Part shown: positions 22,683 to 32,236 of the stretch, one piece after another
Layout of the letters: each line of letters opens with the position of its first letter
Position numbering within the stretch: position 1 is the first letter of the stretch
Source: JBDTMC01 sp039934475
GTDB lineage: Bacteria > Acidobacteriota > Terriglobia > Bryobacterales > Bryobacteraceae
Length of the DNA: 37,742 bases
Assembly: GCA_039934475.1 (NCBI GenBank)
Contig: JBDTMC010000014.1
Location: 1 to 37,742 of the forward strand
Direction: 5' to 3'
Position numbers and translations under genes: made by a program
Notes under the pieces: generated by a model
The model's input: only the letters and a program-made list of their open reading frames with translations
Databases searched by the model: none
Told to the model about the DNA's origin: nothing

Positions 22683-23100
22683 TGAGCGATTCAGCCTGGC
22701 AGTAGAGGAGTCCCTGACGGGAGTCCTGGAGACGATGTTCTTCACGAGCGTTCTAGGGGATTTTACTGGCGAGACAGCACCGGATAAGATCACGGCCACG
22801 CTTTCCTTTAACGGCGAGCCCTCCGGATCCTTCTGGCTGGCAGTCAGCCGGCCGCTGGCGCGTGAGATGGCAGCCAATTTCCTGGGTTGCGACGACGAAA
22901 TCGAAGAGCAGCAATCGGAGGAAGTGGTCCGGGAACTGGCGAACATGGTGTGTGGTTCGGTGCTCAGCCGGGTGGAAAATCACTCCCGGTTCGATCTCAG
23001 CGAGCCGGTGGTGGTGCAAGAAGCGCCCAGTGCAACGCTGCATCGGGTGTTCGAGGTGGAAAACGGGACGGTTGAGATTGGTCTCAACACCCAACCGTAG
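22675..23100 (+). CDS. CheX-like CheY-P phosphatase
   Basis: The 141-residue product has the single-domain CheX/CheC alpha-beta pattern. The phosphatase signature E-x-x-N appears once, as E87 and N90 in VVRELANMVCGSVLS. This is the CheX arrangement, while CheC has two such motifs. Other parts of the fold are the N-terminal helix DERFSLAVEESLTGVLETMF and the strand ATLSFNGEPSGSFWLAV. It should dephosphorylate CheY-P. It overlaps the response regulator gene by 8 nt (GGAGGAAG precedes the ATG) and is 13 nt from cheB, so translation is coupled through the operon. Confidence 0.82.
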   Translation: MLDERFSLAVEESLTGVLETMFFTSVLGDFTGETAPDKITATLSFNGEPSGSFWLAVSRPLAREMAANFLGCDDEIEEQQSEEVVRELANMVCGSVLSRVENHSRFDLSEPVVVQEAPSATLHRVFEVENGTVEIGLNTQP

Positions 23101-23113
23101 AGGGAGCGGATCG

Positions 23114-24169
23114 ATGAACGACCGCGGAAAGATCAAAGTACTCATTGTCGACGACTCGGCGATTGTGCGAAAGCTGCTGGCCCAAGCGCTGTCGCAGGAG
23201 CCAGACCTGGAAGTGGTAGGCACGGCGCCAGACCCGTATGTGGCACGGGACAAGATACTGTCCCTTGAGCCGGATGTCATTACATTGGACCTCGAGATGC
23301 CGCGCATGGATGGCTTGACGTTTCTGCGCAAGCTGATGCAGTTCCGGCCGATGCCCGTGATTGTAATCAGTTCGCTCGGTCAGTCTGGATGCAAGGCTGC
23401 CTTGGACGCGCTGCAAGCGGGCGCGGTGGAAGTGCTGGGGAAGCCAGGCGGGCCGTATTCAGTAGGGGAACTTCAGTTACACCTTCCGGGCAAGATCCGG
23501 GCCGCCGCTGCCGCTCGGGTGCGAGTGAGAGAAAGCAAGCCGGCGCCGCCCATGGCAGCGTCGGCGCCAAGCACGTTGAGCAACTCGTGTCTGGAGCGGG
23601 TTGTGGCTATCGGCGCGTCCACCGGGGGTACCGAGGCGATATTGGTCGTCTTGCAGCAGTTCCCTAAGGACTGCCCTCCGATTCTCATTGCGCAACACAT
23701 TCCTGCTGGATTCTCCCGTGCTTTTGCGGACCGACTGAATCAGATATGCGCGATGGAAGTGAAAGAGGCTGTGGACGGTGACTGGGTTGGTCCGGGACGC
23801 GCGCTGGTTGCCCCCGGCAATTTCCACATGCTGCTGCAACGCGGGGGCGGGGGGTTTGTCGCCAGCGTAAAAACAGGTCCAGCGGTATGTTATCAGCGCC
23901 CATCGGTCGACGTGATGTTCCGGTCAGTGGCGCAAGTAGCGGGATCAAAAGCGATTGGCGTGATCCTGACGGGGATGGGTGCGGACGGGGCAGAAGGAAT
24001 GCTGGAAATGCACCACGCCGGCGCCTATAACATTGCGCAGGACGAAGCCAGTTGCGTTGTCTTCGGCATGCCGCGCGAGGCGATTCGCCTGGGTGGAGTC
24101 GACCGGGTTCTGCCACTATCGAGGGTGGGCGCGGGCATTGCCGCGGCAATGCCCGCCATCAAGCGATAG
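23114..24169 (+). CDS. cheB: Chemoreceptor methylesterase/deamidase CheB
   Basis: The 351-residue product has an N-terminal receiver domain with phospho-acceptor D59 (ITLDLEMPRMDG), a linker of about 50 residues rich in Arg and Ala, and the C-terminal methylesterase domain. The catalytic residues are visible: Ser in AIGASTGGTEA, His in IAQHIPAGFS and Asp in LTGMGADGAEGM. It removes methyl groups from receptor glutamates when phosphorylated by CheA. The ATG at 23114 follows GGGAGCGGATCG. It is the last gene of the operon and its stop lies 2 nt from the stop of the convergent gene at 24172, with no terminator space between them. Confidence 0.95.
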   Translation: MNDRGKIKVLIVDDSAIVRKLLAQALSQEPDLEVVGTAPDPYVARDKILSLEPDVITLDLEMPRMDGLTFLRKLMQFRPMPVIVISSLGQSGCKAALDALQAGAVEVLGKPGGPYSVGELQLHLPGKIRAAAAARVRVRESKPAPPMAASAPSTLSNSCLERVVAIGASTGGTEAILVVLQQFPKDCPPILIAQHIPAGFSRAFADRLNQICAMEVKEAVDGDWVGPGRALVAPGNFHMLLQRGGGGFVASVKTGPAVCYQRPSVDVMFRSVAQVAGSKAIGVILTGMGADGAEGMLEMHHAGAYNIAQDEASCVVFGMPREAIRLGGVDRVLPLSRVGAGIAAAMPAIKR

Positions 24170-24171
24170 AT

Positions 24172-24702
24172 CTACTTGCTGGAGTGAATGAGGAGAGTTT
24201 TGTCGGCTTCGATTTTGACCTTCTGTTCGAAGTCGGCCGCTCCGGGAGACTCGACTTTGAGTTCATACTCCCCCGGGGGCAGCAGCAGCCCCTGGTGGGT
24301 GTTGTCAATCTCATCAACGAAACCATAGAAGTGGTTGTTGAGGAAAACACCAGCCTTTGGATTGGCGTTCTTCACGCGGAGCAGACCAAAGGGCGGCTTG
24401 GCGAGTTCACGTTTTTTCAGGACTTCCTTGACCGAAGTTGTTTTCCCGGCCGTGATCGTGATTTTTCCAGTGTATTCCTCGTAGCGAGGGTCAACCAGCT
24501 TCAGTTCATGTTCGCCAGCCGCAACCTGATACTTCTGTGCGGAGGCGAAATAGCCAGCCGGGCCTAGGTACTTGCCATCCACAAAGACCGCCGCGTCGTT
24601 AGGCGCGACTTTGGTCTTGAGGGTTCCGGTTTGGGCGCTGAGGGTGCCGACCAGCAAGGCTAGCAAACCCAGAAGGGATATCAATCGTGTGCGAATCATC
24701 AT
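24172..24702 (-). CDS. Exported PEGA-like repeat protein
   Basis: The 176-residue product has a signal peptide (RLISLLGLLALLVGTLSAQ) and two similar beta repeats. The first spans about residues 26-92 (KVAPNDAAVFVDGKYLG then VAAGEHELKLVDP) and the second about 103-172 (NPKAGVFLNNHFYG then LPPGEYELKVESP). Each repeat has the order 'V-x-V-D/N-G-x-x-x-G' followed by 'G-E-H/Y-E-L-K-V', the PEGA plan. Such domains are thought to mediate extracellular or envelope protein contacts. A sigma-70 promoter candidate lies just upstream, and the gene is convergent with cheB. Confidence 0.72.
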   Translation of the reverse strand: MMIRTRLISLLGLLALLVGTLSAQTGTLKTKVAPNDAAVFVDGKYLGPAGYFASAQKYQVAAGEHELKLVDPRYEEYTGKITITAGKTTSVKEVLKKRELAKPPFGLLRVKNANPKAGVFLNNHFYGFVDEIDNTHQGLLLPPGEYELKVESPGAADFEQKVKIEADKTLLIHSSK

Positions 24703-24734
24703 TTTCTCTCGTTTTTTTTGCGGACCATTCTATC

Positions 24735-24764
24735 GGTATACAACGGACAGCGTCGCGAATTCAA
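24735..24764 (-). promoter_or_regulatory. Sigma-70 promoter of the PEGA-like gene
   Basis: On the minus strand TTGAAT (24759-24764) and TATACC (24735-24740) are 18 nt apart. The start point would be near 24728, giving a leader of about 25 nt before the ATG at 24702. It falls in the short gap below gpmA. Confidence 0.5.
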
Positions 24765-24789
24765 GTAAAGGCGTTGCGACAGCAATCAC

Positions 24790-25539
24790 TCAAGCTTTCT
24801 TCTTTCCCTGCGCGGCTACCGCTTCCATGGCCGCTTTGACTTTCTCGGGATCGCCCACATAATACGAATTTTGGGGCTTCAAGTCGGCATCCAGTTCATA
24901 CACCAGCGGCATTCCCGTTGGTATATTCAACTCAACAATTGCGTCGTCACTGACATTGTCGAGATACTTCACCAGGGCGCGCAGGCTATTGCCATGGGCG
25001 GCCACAAGGACACGCTGCCCGCTTTTGACTGCCGGAGCGATCGTCTCATGCCACAACGGCAGGAACCGCGCGACGGTATCTTTCAGGCATTCAGTGAGAG
25101 GTAACTGGGCCTTGGTAAGACCGCTATACCGGGGATCGTGACCAGGATAGCGAGGATCGCTCTCCTCTAGCACGGGCGGTGGGATATCATAGCTGCGGCG
25201 CCAGATTTTCACCTGAGCCTCGCCGTATTTATCGGCCGTTTCGCCCTTGTTCAGACCCTGTAACGCCCCGTAGTGGCGCTCATTCAAACGCCAGCTCTTG
25301 TGGACGGGAATCCACAGTAGATCCATCTCGTCGAGGATGATATTGAGCGTCTTCACGGCCCGCTTGAGCACACTGGTGTAGGCGACGTCGAAGAGAAAAC
25401 CCTGGTCGCGCAGGTAGGCGCCGCCATCGCGAGCCTCCTCGACGCCCTTCTCCGAAAGATCGACATCCGTCCAACCAGTGAAGCGGTTTTCCCGATTCCA
25501 GGTGCTCTCGCCGTGACGTACAAGTACAAGTTTGTACAT
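24790..25539 (-). CDS. gpmA: 2,3-bisphosphoglycerate-dependent phosphoglycerate mutase
   Basis: The 249-residue product is a histidine-phosphatase-fold mutase. The phospho-histidine is H9 in LVLVRHGESTWN. The second His is H182 in VAAHGNSLRALV, and the acid/base Glu is E87 in RLNERHYGALQG. GFTGW-type and YGALQGLNK phrases mark the dPGM subgroup rather than a broad phosphatase. It interconverts 3- and 2-phosphoglycerate in glycolysis. The Lys-rich end (AAQGKKKA) is an ordinary extension. It starts 15 nt after the enolase gene, giving two consecutive steps of glycolysis in one transcript. Confidence 0.95.
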   Translation of the reverse strand: MYKLVLVRHGESTWNRENRFTGWTDVDLSEKGVEEARDGGAYLRDQGFLFDVAYTSVLKRAVKTLNIILDEMDLLWIPVHKSWRLNERHYGALQGLNKGETADKYGEAQVKIWRRSYDIPPPVLEESDPRYPGHDPRYSGLTKAQLPLTECLKDTVARFLPLWHETIAPAVKSGQRVLVAAHGNSLRALVKYLDNVSDDAIVELNIPTGMPLVYELDADLKPQNSYYVGDPEKVKAAMEAVAAQGKKKA

Positions 25540-25554
25540 GAGTCTCGAGGCTCC

Positions 25555-26847
25555 TTACCAGGACTGCCGGAACGCCTTGCGCCCAGCGTACTTCGCGCTG
25601 CCGCCCAATTCCTCTTCGATGCGCAGCAACTGGTTGTACTTGGCGATGCGGTCGGTACGGCTGGCAGATCCGGTCTTGATCTGGCCGGCGCCCGTGGCGA
25701 CAGCAAGGTCGGCAATGAATGGATCTTCGGTTTCACCGGAGCGGTGGGACACCATCGCGGTGTAGCCGGCGTCGGCGGCCATCTTCATCGCCTCTAAGGT
25801 CTCAGTGAGGGAACCGATCTGGTTCACCTTCACGAGAATCGAATTGGCGATACCGCGTTCGATGCCCATTGCCAGGCGTTCGCTGTTGGTCACAAAGAGA
25901 TCGTCTCCCACCAACTGGATCTTCTTACCGAGAGTCTCGGTCATTAGCTTCCAGCCATCCCAATCGTCTTCGGCCATGCCATCTTCAATGGAAATAATCG
26001 GGTACTTCGACACCCAATCGGCCCAGAATGCCACCATTTGCTCGCTGCTGCGTTCGCTCTTGTCGGATTTTTTGAAGACGTACTTGCCGGAGGCTTTGTC
26101 GTAGAACTCGCTGGCGGCGGGATCGAGGGCGATGGAGATCTGCTCGCCTGGTTTGTAGCCAGCCTTGGTAATCGCTTCCATCACGACTTCCAGGGCTTCC
26201 TCATTGCTCTTGAGGTTGGGCGCGAAGCCGCCTTCGTCGCCGACGGCGGTGGAGTAGCCCTTCTTCTTCAAGACGCCTTTCAGCGTGTGGAATACTTCGG
26301 CGCCCATACGAAGCGCTTCAGAGAACTTGGAGGCGGCGTGCGGGGCGATCATGAACTCCTGCGGGTCCACCGAGTTGTCGGCATGGGCGCCGCCGTTTAG
26401 GATGTTCATCATCGGAACGGGGAGGATGCAGGCGTTGACGCCGCCGAGGTAGCGGTACAGAGGCGTCATCTGCGACTGCGCCGCAGCCCGTGCTGTGGCC
26501 ATGGACACGGCCAGGATGGCATTGGCGCCGATGCGGCCCTTGTTTGGCGTACCGTCGAGCTCGATCATGGCGCGGTCTACATCAGCCTGCCGTTCGGCGT
26601 CCATGCCGATGATGGCCGGAGCGATCTCATCGATGATATTGCCGGCCGCCTTGAGAGTACCTTTACCGAGGTAGCGATCTTTGTCTCCGTCGCGAAGCTC
26701 GACGGCTTCATGCTCACCAGTGGACGCTCCGGAGGGCACCGCGCCGCGGCCCATGCTGCCGTCGGCCAAGTGTACATCGGCTTCCACTGTCGGATTGCCA
26801 CGCGAATCCAAGATTTCCCGGCCTACAACTTTAACGATTTCAGTCAT
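25555..26847 (-). CDS. eno: Enolase
   Basis: The 430-residue product is a full-length enolase. Key parts are EILDSRGNPTVEADV, VPSGASTGEHEAVELRDGD, the catalytic E205 in GDEGGFAPN, K340 in ILVKVNQIGSLTE and SHRSGETEDPFIADLAV. It converts 2-phosphoglycerate to phosphoenolpyruvate, the step after GpmA, whose gene follows. The ATG has AAAGGGAT 6 nt upstream. Directly upstream lies a decayed acyltransferase gene, so the promoter must be in the 47-nt space or inside that remnant. Confidence 0.97.
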   Translation of the reverse strand: MTEIVKVVGREILDSRGNPTVEADVHLADGSMGRGAVPSGASTGEHEAVELRDGDKDRYLGKGTLKAAGNIIDEIAPAIIGMDAERQADVDRAMIELDGTPNKGRIGANAILAVSMATARAAAQSQMTPLYRYLGGVNACILPVPMMNILNGGAHADNSVDPQEFMIAPHAASKFSEALRMGAEVFHTLKGVLKKKGYSTAVGDEGGFAPNLKSNEEALEVVMEAITKAGYKPGEQISIALDPAASEFYDKASGKYVFKKSDKSERSSEQMVAFWADWVSKYPIISIEDGMAEDDWDGWKLMTETLGKKIQLVGDDLFVTNSERLAMGIERGIANSILVKVNQIGSLTETLEAMKMAADAGYTAMVSHRSGETEDPFIADLAVATGAGQIKTGSASRTDRIAKYNQLLRIEEELGGSAKYAGRKAFRQSW

Positions 26848-26884
26848 ACAGATCCCTTTTAAATGAATGCGGATTGGAACAACT

Positions 26885-26902
26885 CTCTATTGTGTCATAG
26901 AG
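26885..26902. repeat. Short hairpin upstream of eno
   Basis: CTCTAT (26885-26890) and ATAGAG (26897-26902) form a 6-bp stem with a 6-nt loop. It overlaps the stop codon of the acyltransferase remnant and stands about 38 nt upstream of eno. It may be a leader hairpin or a weak terminator for the remnant. Confidence 0.3.
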
Positions 26903-27260
26903 GAGTGGGGTGGCGTCTTCCGTTCAAAACCTCGCCCAACCACCCTCGCCGCACCCGGTAGTGATACACCGGCAAGAGCATCGCCGTGGCGCCCGCCAGC
27001 GCAAGTCCCGCCTTTGCCAGTTGCGGAAAGTATACCGGCACCAGTGCCTGTTGCAGCATGATCAACGCCGGCATGTGGCCGGGGTAAAGAAAGTAGGCTG
27101 GATCCGAGAGGTAGCGCATCGTCGGGATTTCCGCGCTCAAATACTGCATAAAGAGCCCGATTAGAACGGCGACAGAGCCGTGAGAGGCCATCGCAAACAC
27201 TACAGGCCCTCCCCACGATCCGGCCACGATCCGCAAATAGCGTAATCCCCCAGGGAGCAC
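26895..27260 (-). pseudogene. Acyltransferase_3 (OPG/MdoC-like) remnant, C-terminal part only
   Basis: About 121 codons (GTG at 27260) encode only the last membrane segments of a family-3 acyltransferase. The phrase MRYLSDPAYFLYPGHMPALI, with the DxAYxLYxxHxP pattern, and the end YHYRVRRGWLGEVLNGRR are typical of the C-terminus of glucan and exopolysaccharide acyltransferases. Complete members have 350-400 residues and 10-12 membrane helices; here everything before the last three or four is missing. Upstream the frame meets a stop at 27324-27326, and the next gene begins at 27374 on the other strand. It is a truncated relic with no expected activity. Confidence 0.6.
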
Positions 27261-27373
27261 AGGTGCATCGGGTGCGCAAACTTCAGGAATCCGCCCGAAA
27301 CAATGAACTGGACCGCGCCGCTCTTATCACGATTCAATGAAGAGTCAGGCGGCTGTGCTACTTTTGGGGAGGA

Positions 27374-28024
27374 ATGCGACTTCGCGACGTTTCGAATCTA
27401 CTATTTGCCACCGCTCTCTGTCTGTGTGCGCAGGAGCCCAGTGTGGCGCCCAAGGAAGCGCAAGGTGTCCCGCCGCGCATAGCTCCCACCGAATATCAGG
27501 CCCAAGCGAAGATTGGCGCCGTGACGCTGGCCGCCGACTTCTCCGGTCACTCCGTTCCGACAGCGCTGGGTCCATTGACGACAGAAGACTTTGTGACCGT
27601 GGAGGCAGCATTCTTTGGACCGCCGGAAGCCCGCCTTCTGCTGTCGATCGACGACTTCTCGCTTCGCGTGAACGGCAAGAAGGTACCCTTGCGCAGCCAG
27701 CCGTACGGGATGCTGCTTTCCTCGTTAAAGGACCCGGAGTGGATTCCGCCTGAGTCTGCTTCCCAAAAATCGTCGAAGACAAGTCTCGGCGGTGGCGGCC
27801 AAAGCGAACCAAACAGCCCGCCGCCGGTGGTAAAGATTCCAATCGAAGTGCAACGCGCCATGGCGCAACGCACGCAGAAGGCAGCGCTACCGCTAGGAGA
27901 CCGTGTCCTGCCCCAGGCGGGATTGATCTTCTTCCAATATCGCGGGAAGACTCAGAACATCAGTTCGCTGGAACTGATCTACAGCGGTCCCGCCGGGAGC
28001 GGAACCCTTACGTTACAGCCGTAA
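27374..28024 (+). CDS. Exported uncharacterised protein
   Basis: I do not recognise a named family. The 216-residue product has a signal peptide (VSNLLFATALCLCAQ), a beta-rich part with a long strand run (AKIGAVTLAADFSGHSVPTA, then FVTVEAAFFGPPEARLLLS), a Ser/Gly/Pro-rich low-complexity spacer at about 128-150 (SKTSLGGGGQSEPNSPPP) and a C-terminal strand set ending GSGTLTLQP. Small periplasmic beta proteins of this make are common in Acidobacteriota. The 3' end overlaps the convergent MFS gene by 17 nt, and a hairpin covers both stop codons. Confidence 0.62.
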   Translation: MRLRDVSNLLFATALCLCAQEPSVAPKEAQGVPPRIAPTEYQAQAKIGAVTLAADFSGHSVPTALGPLTTEDFVTVEAAFFGPPEARLLLSIDDFSLRVNGKKVPLRSQPYGMLLSSLKDPEWIPPESASQKSSKTSLGGGGQSEPNSPPPVVKIPIEVQRAMAQRTQKAALPLGDRVLPQAGLIFFQYRGKTQNISSLELIYSGPAGSGTLTLQP

Positions 28025-29243
28025 CGTTCGCAAGTGCCGCGGCTGGCAGCGCCTGTGGGTCATAGATTTTCTCGGGGATGAAGAGAGCGGGGATGATTCC
28101 GGCCAGCAAATACGCGCCTGCCATGAGCAGAAACCCGAGCCCAATGGAATAGTTGGTGGCGATACCGCCGATGGCTGCGGGCGCGATGGCGGCTCCAAGC
28201 CTGCCGATGTTGTAGGCGCCGCCCATCGCCGTCGCTCGAATGCGGGTTTCAAAACTCTCCGTCATGTAGGCGCCATTCACTCCAAACGGCACGCCATAGA
28301 GAAAGCCGAAGACAGTCAACAGTAGAACCACGTTTCCGGGTGTGTGTAATCTGACGATAAGAGGCAAGAGTACCGCCGTGCCGATGCCGCCCGCGACATA
28401 GATCCAACGCCGCCCCACCCGATCCGCCAGATACCCTGCGACAACCTTTCCGGCCACCATGGCCGTGTATGTGCCGACCAGGTATCCCGTCATGCGTGTA
28501 AAGTCGAAGTGCAGTTCGTTCAACAAATACGTGGGCAACCAGTTGTTTACGCCGTAGTAGCCAAATTGCAGGAAGCCCGTGGTGAGGGTCCAAAGGACGA
28601 AGATCCGGACTGCTTCCCGGCTTGCGAAGACTAGCCTCCACTCGTTCCCTCGCCGCGGCGGCGCGCTCTTCCAACTGTCCGGCTCTGGCACCACTTTGCC
28701 GATCAACAGCGCCAATACCACCGGTGCCAGCGCCGTCGCAAACAACCAGCGCCATCCAAATGCCGGGATGATCCAACCAGCCAGAAGCGTCGCAACCACA
28801 TAACCCACTGACCAGCCTGCTTGCAGCGTGCCAAGAACGGTGCCGCGGAACTTAGCAGTCCGTGGTGCAACGCCGCGTGCCGGAAAAATTGGTACAGGCA
28901 CGAATTTCCTCCCCCGGGAACTTCCGTATTTACAGTAGTTTACAGGTATCGGAAAATCATGCCAGCCCCATTTTTCGAGCCTGCCCACTTGTGCCACGGA
29001 ACCTAGTGGGCCCGTACTCGGCGCCCAAGCCGAGAACAGAGATGAATCGTACCGCCGCAAATTGCCAATAAGTGTGGGTAAGTCCCAGCGCGGAGGTGGC
29101 GACAGAGAAAAGGAGGGCGACAGGATGAGGTCCTTCGACAGGCTCGGCAGGCAGTACGACAGGAACATAAGGTCCATGCCATCCACCATCAGGCCGAGGA
29201 ACCCTGAGATCAGCACGATGATCCAGGTTCGGTTGCGGTTCAT
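28008..29243 (-). pseudogene. MFS transporter (sugar/aromatic-acid transporter-like), internally rearranged
   Basis: The frame is open for 411 codons but only two parts are in frame with an MFS protein: TM1 (about 1-39, GLMVDGMDLMFLSYCLPSLS) and everything from residue about 128 (AKFRGTVLGTLQAGW) to the end, TM5-TM12. Between them, TM2 and the TM2-3 loop are missing. A TM3-TM4 block (29014-29115) survives in another frame, readable as LFSVATSALGLTHTYWQF and AAVRFISVLGLGAEY. It is followed by about 155 nt (28858-29013) with no transporter homology. The start overlaps the stop of the serine hydrolase gene (ATGA at 29240-29243). The product should not be a working carrier, though the C-terminal half is well conserved, so decay is recent. 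Confidence 0.75.
28010..28027. terminator. Hairpin between two convergent genes
   Basis: ACGTTAC (28010-28016) and GTAACGT (28021-28027) form a perfect 7-bp stem with a 4-nt loop, covering the end of both convergent genes. There is no T run on either side, so its ability to end transcription is uncertain. Confidence 0.4.
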
Positions 29244-30931
29244 TTTCCAGGCGTCTTTGTGAAGCGAAAGTTCTTGATACGCCCGGAGTTCAACAGAAAG
29301 CCCGTTATGTTGCCGGCCGAATCCCGTTGGAAGTGAAGATCGCCGTTGGGCCCTGAAAAGTAGTCCGTCAGCGTCGGCTGGAGCTTCGACGGCTTTGATT
29401 TCAGTCTCTTCAGAATGAGTTGGCCGTCTTCGTTGACGATCCGATAGACCGGATCGATCTCTGCACTTACATAGGAGCCCTCGTATTCGGTCAACTGGGC
29501 AGAAGTAGGATGCGCCTCGGCGACTCGCACGAAGATATCTGGCTTTGCCTGCCCCTGCCCCTGAAGACTCAAGCGCATGGGCCCCTCGGCCGCGGCCTGG
29601 TCGAAAGTAAATCGCATAGGGAATGCCTTCAACTGAAACCGATTGTCGGCAACTGGGGACAATTCCAATTGATCTTCCTCGGACTCCGCCAAGAACAGCT
29701 TCCCTTCCTTGTCTACGATGCGCAGGGAACTCTCATCCTCCTTCTTCCAATACAAACCGGCATATTGGGCTGACCGTTCCTGCGGAACAGTCACAGGCTT
29801 GGCGGTCGACTCCAGCCGCGCCGGCGGTTCTTCCTTGAACTCTTCGGCCAAATAGATGTCTGCGACTTTGCGAGTCAACTCGCTGGGGTTGGTCTCGGCT
29901 TGATTACATAAGCTCGCCACCGAGAAGTGTTGCTGCGGAAAACGAAGTAAGTCGGCACGATACCCCGCGTCGGCGCCGCCGTGGTCCACGGTGGCCAATC
30001 CGCGGTACTTGCCGTGCACCAGACCGGACGCATAATCCAATTCTTTGCCGCCATTCAGTTTGCCCCGCACCAATTGCTGCTTCAGCAGTGCAGCGCCACC
30101 CACTCGTGGATTGTAGAAATTCTCATCCCAACGCTGTAGATCCTCCACAGTGGTGAGCAAGCTGGTGGCGCCGACGGTATCGAAATTCGTCACGCTGAGC
30201 CGGTATGTGCCTCTGCCCTTGCCGGCCTGATACCCATAGGCGATGTGCTTCACGATCTCGGCGTGATCGTCGCGGAAGTGGGAACTGGTCATCCCCAGCG
30301 GCGCAAAAATCCTGCTGGTCGTAAACTCACGGAACGTCTGGCCACTTACCCGCTTCACGATCTGTGCCAGCAAGGTATAGCCGGTGTTGCAGTAGACGTA
30401 TTTTTCGCCCGGTTTGAAGTTGAGTTCCTTCTGGCGGGAAACAAGTTCCATTACATCGTCGTCGGTAATCAGGTCGAGGGAATAACGCCAGCCTGCCATC
30501 CCAAGCAGCTCCCATTGATCGCGTAACCCGCTGGTGTGATGGATGAGTTGCCCGATGGTGATGGGCTCGCCGAATTCGGGCAGCTCTTTGATGTATTTGT
30601 GAATGTCATCGTCGAGCGAAAGCTTCCCGTCTTCGGCCAGCAGCAGGATAGCCGCCGCCGTGAACTGCTTGGAGATCGAAGCCACATGGAAGACCGTCCC
30701 GGGGGTGATGGCAACGTCGTGATCCAAGTCCGCCATTCCATACCCGCGTTTGTCGATGATCTGCCCATCCTTCATCACGGAGAGGGCGCAGCCCGGCGTT
30801 ACGGTGGAGTTCCACTTGGCGAACACCTGATCGGTTTGGTCGCGAAGAGCGTCGGGGCTGGCCTTAGCGGTAACCTGCGCCGAAGCCGAAACTCCACTGA
30901 AGAGGGCGAGAATTGCGATAGATCGGATCAC
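29240..30931 (-). CDS. Exported serine hydrolase, class C beta-lactamase/penicillin-binding type
   Basis: The 563-residue product has a signal peptide (IRSIAILALFSGVSASAQ) and a beta-lactamase/transpeptidase-like domain with all three motifs: S85-x-x-K88 (ASISKQFTA), Y-x-N (YCNTGYTLL) and H-x-G (VDHGGADAG). These fit the LpqH/esterase-like group of PF00144 enzymes, which hydrolyse esters, beta-lactams or D-amino peptides. A second, beta-rich C-terminal part (about 375-563) resembles the lipocalin-like extension of such proteins. No ATG fits: GTG 30931 is the start that begins the signal peptide. Longer readings lack one. The stop is coupled to the MFS start (ATGA). Confidence 0.82.
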   Translation of the reverse strand: MIRSIAILALFSGVSASAQVTAKASPDALRDQTDQVFAKWNSTVTPGCALSVMKDGQIIDKRGYGMADLDHDVAITPGTVFHVASISKQFTAAAILLLAEDGKLSLDDDIHKYIKELPEFGEPITIGQLIHHTSGLRDQWELLGMAGWRYSLDLITDDDVMELVSRQKELNFKPGEKYVYCNTGYTLLAQIVKRVSGQTFREFTTSRIFAPLGMTSSHFRDDHAEIVKHIAYGYQAGKGRGTYRLSVTNFDTVGATSLLTTVEDLQRWDENFYNPRVGGAALLKQQLVRGKLNGGKELDYASGLVHGKYRGLATVDHGGADAGYRADLLRFPQQHFSVASLCNQAETNPSELTRKVADIYLAEEFKEEPPARLESTAKPVTVPQERSAQYAGLYWKKEDESSLRIVDKEGKLFLAESEEDQLELSPVADNRFQLKAFPMRFTFDQAAAEGPMRLSLQGQGQAKPDIFVRVAEAHPTSAQLTEYEGSYVSAEIDPVYRIVNEDGQLILKRLKSKPSKLQPTLTDYFSGPNGDLHFQRDSAGNITGFLLNSGRIKNFRFTKTPGK

Positions 30932-30997
30932 GTTGCAAGAGTATACAACGGGACGCGAAACGCTACCATTGCCAGTTCTGCTATAACTCGGAGCAGG

Positions 30998-32227
<1,230 letters not shown>

Positions 32228-32236
32228 GTCACGCAA

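Noticed and set aside
22862..23113. Upstream extension of cheB to 22862
   Set aside because: It lies inside the cheX gene in another frame; the receiver domain begins right after ATG 23114, which has a ribosome site.
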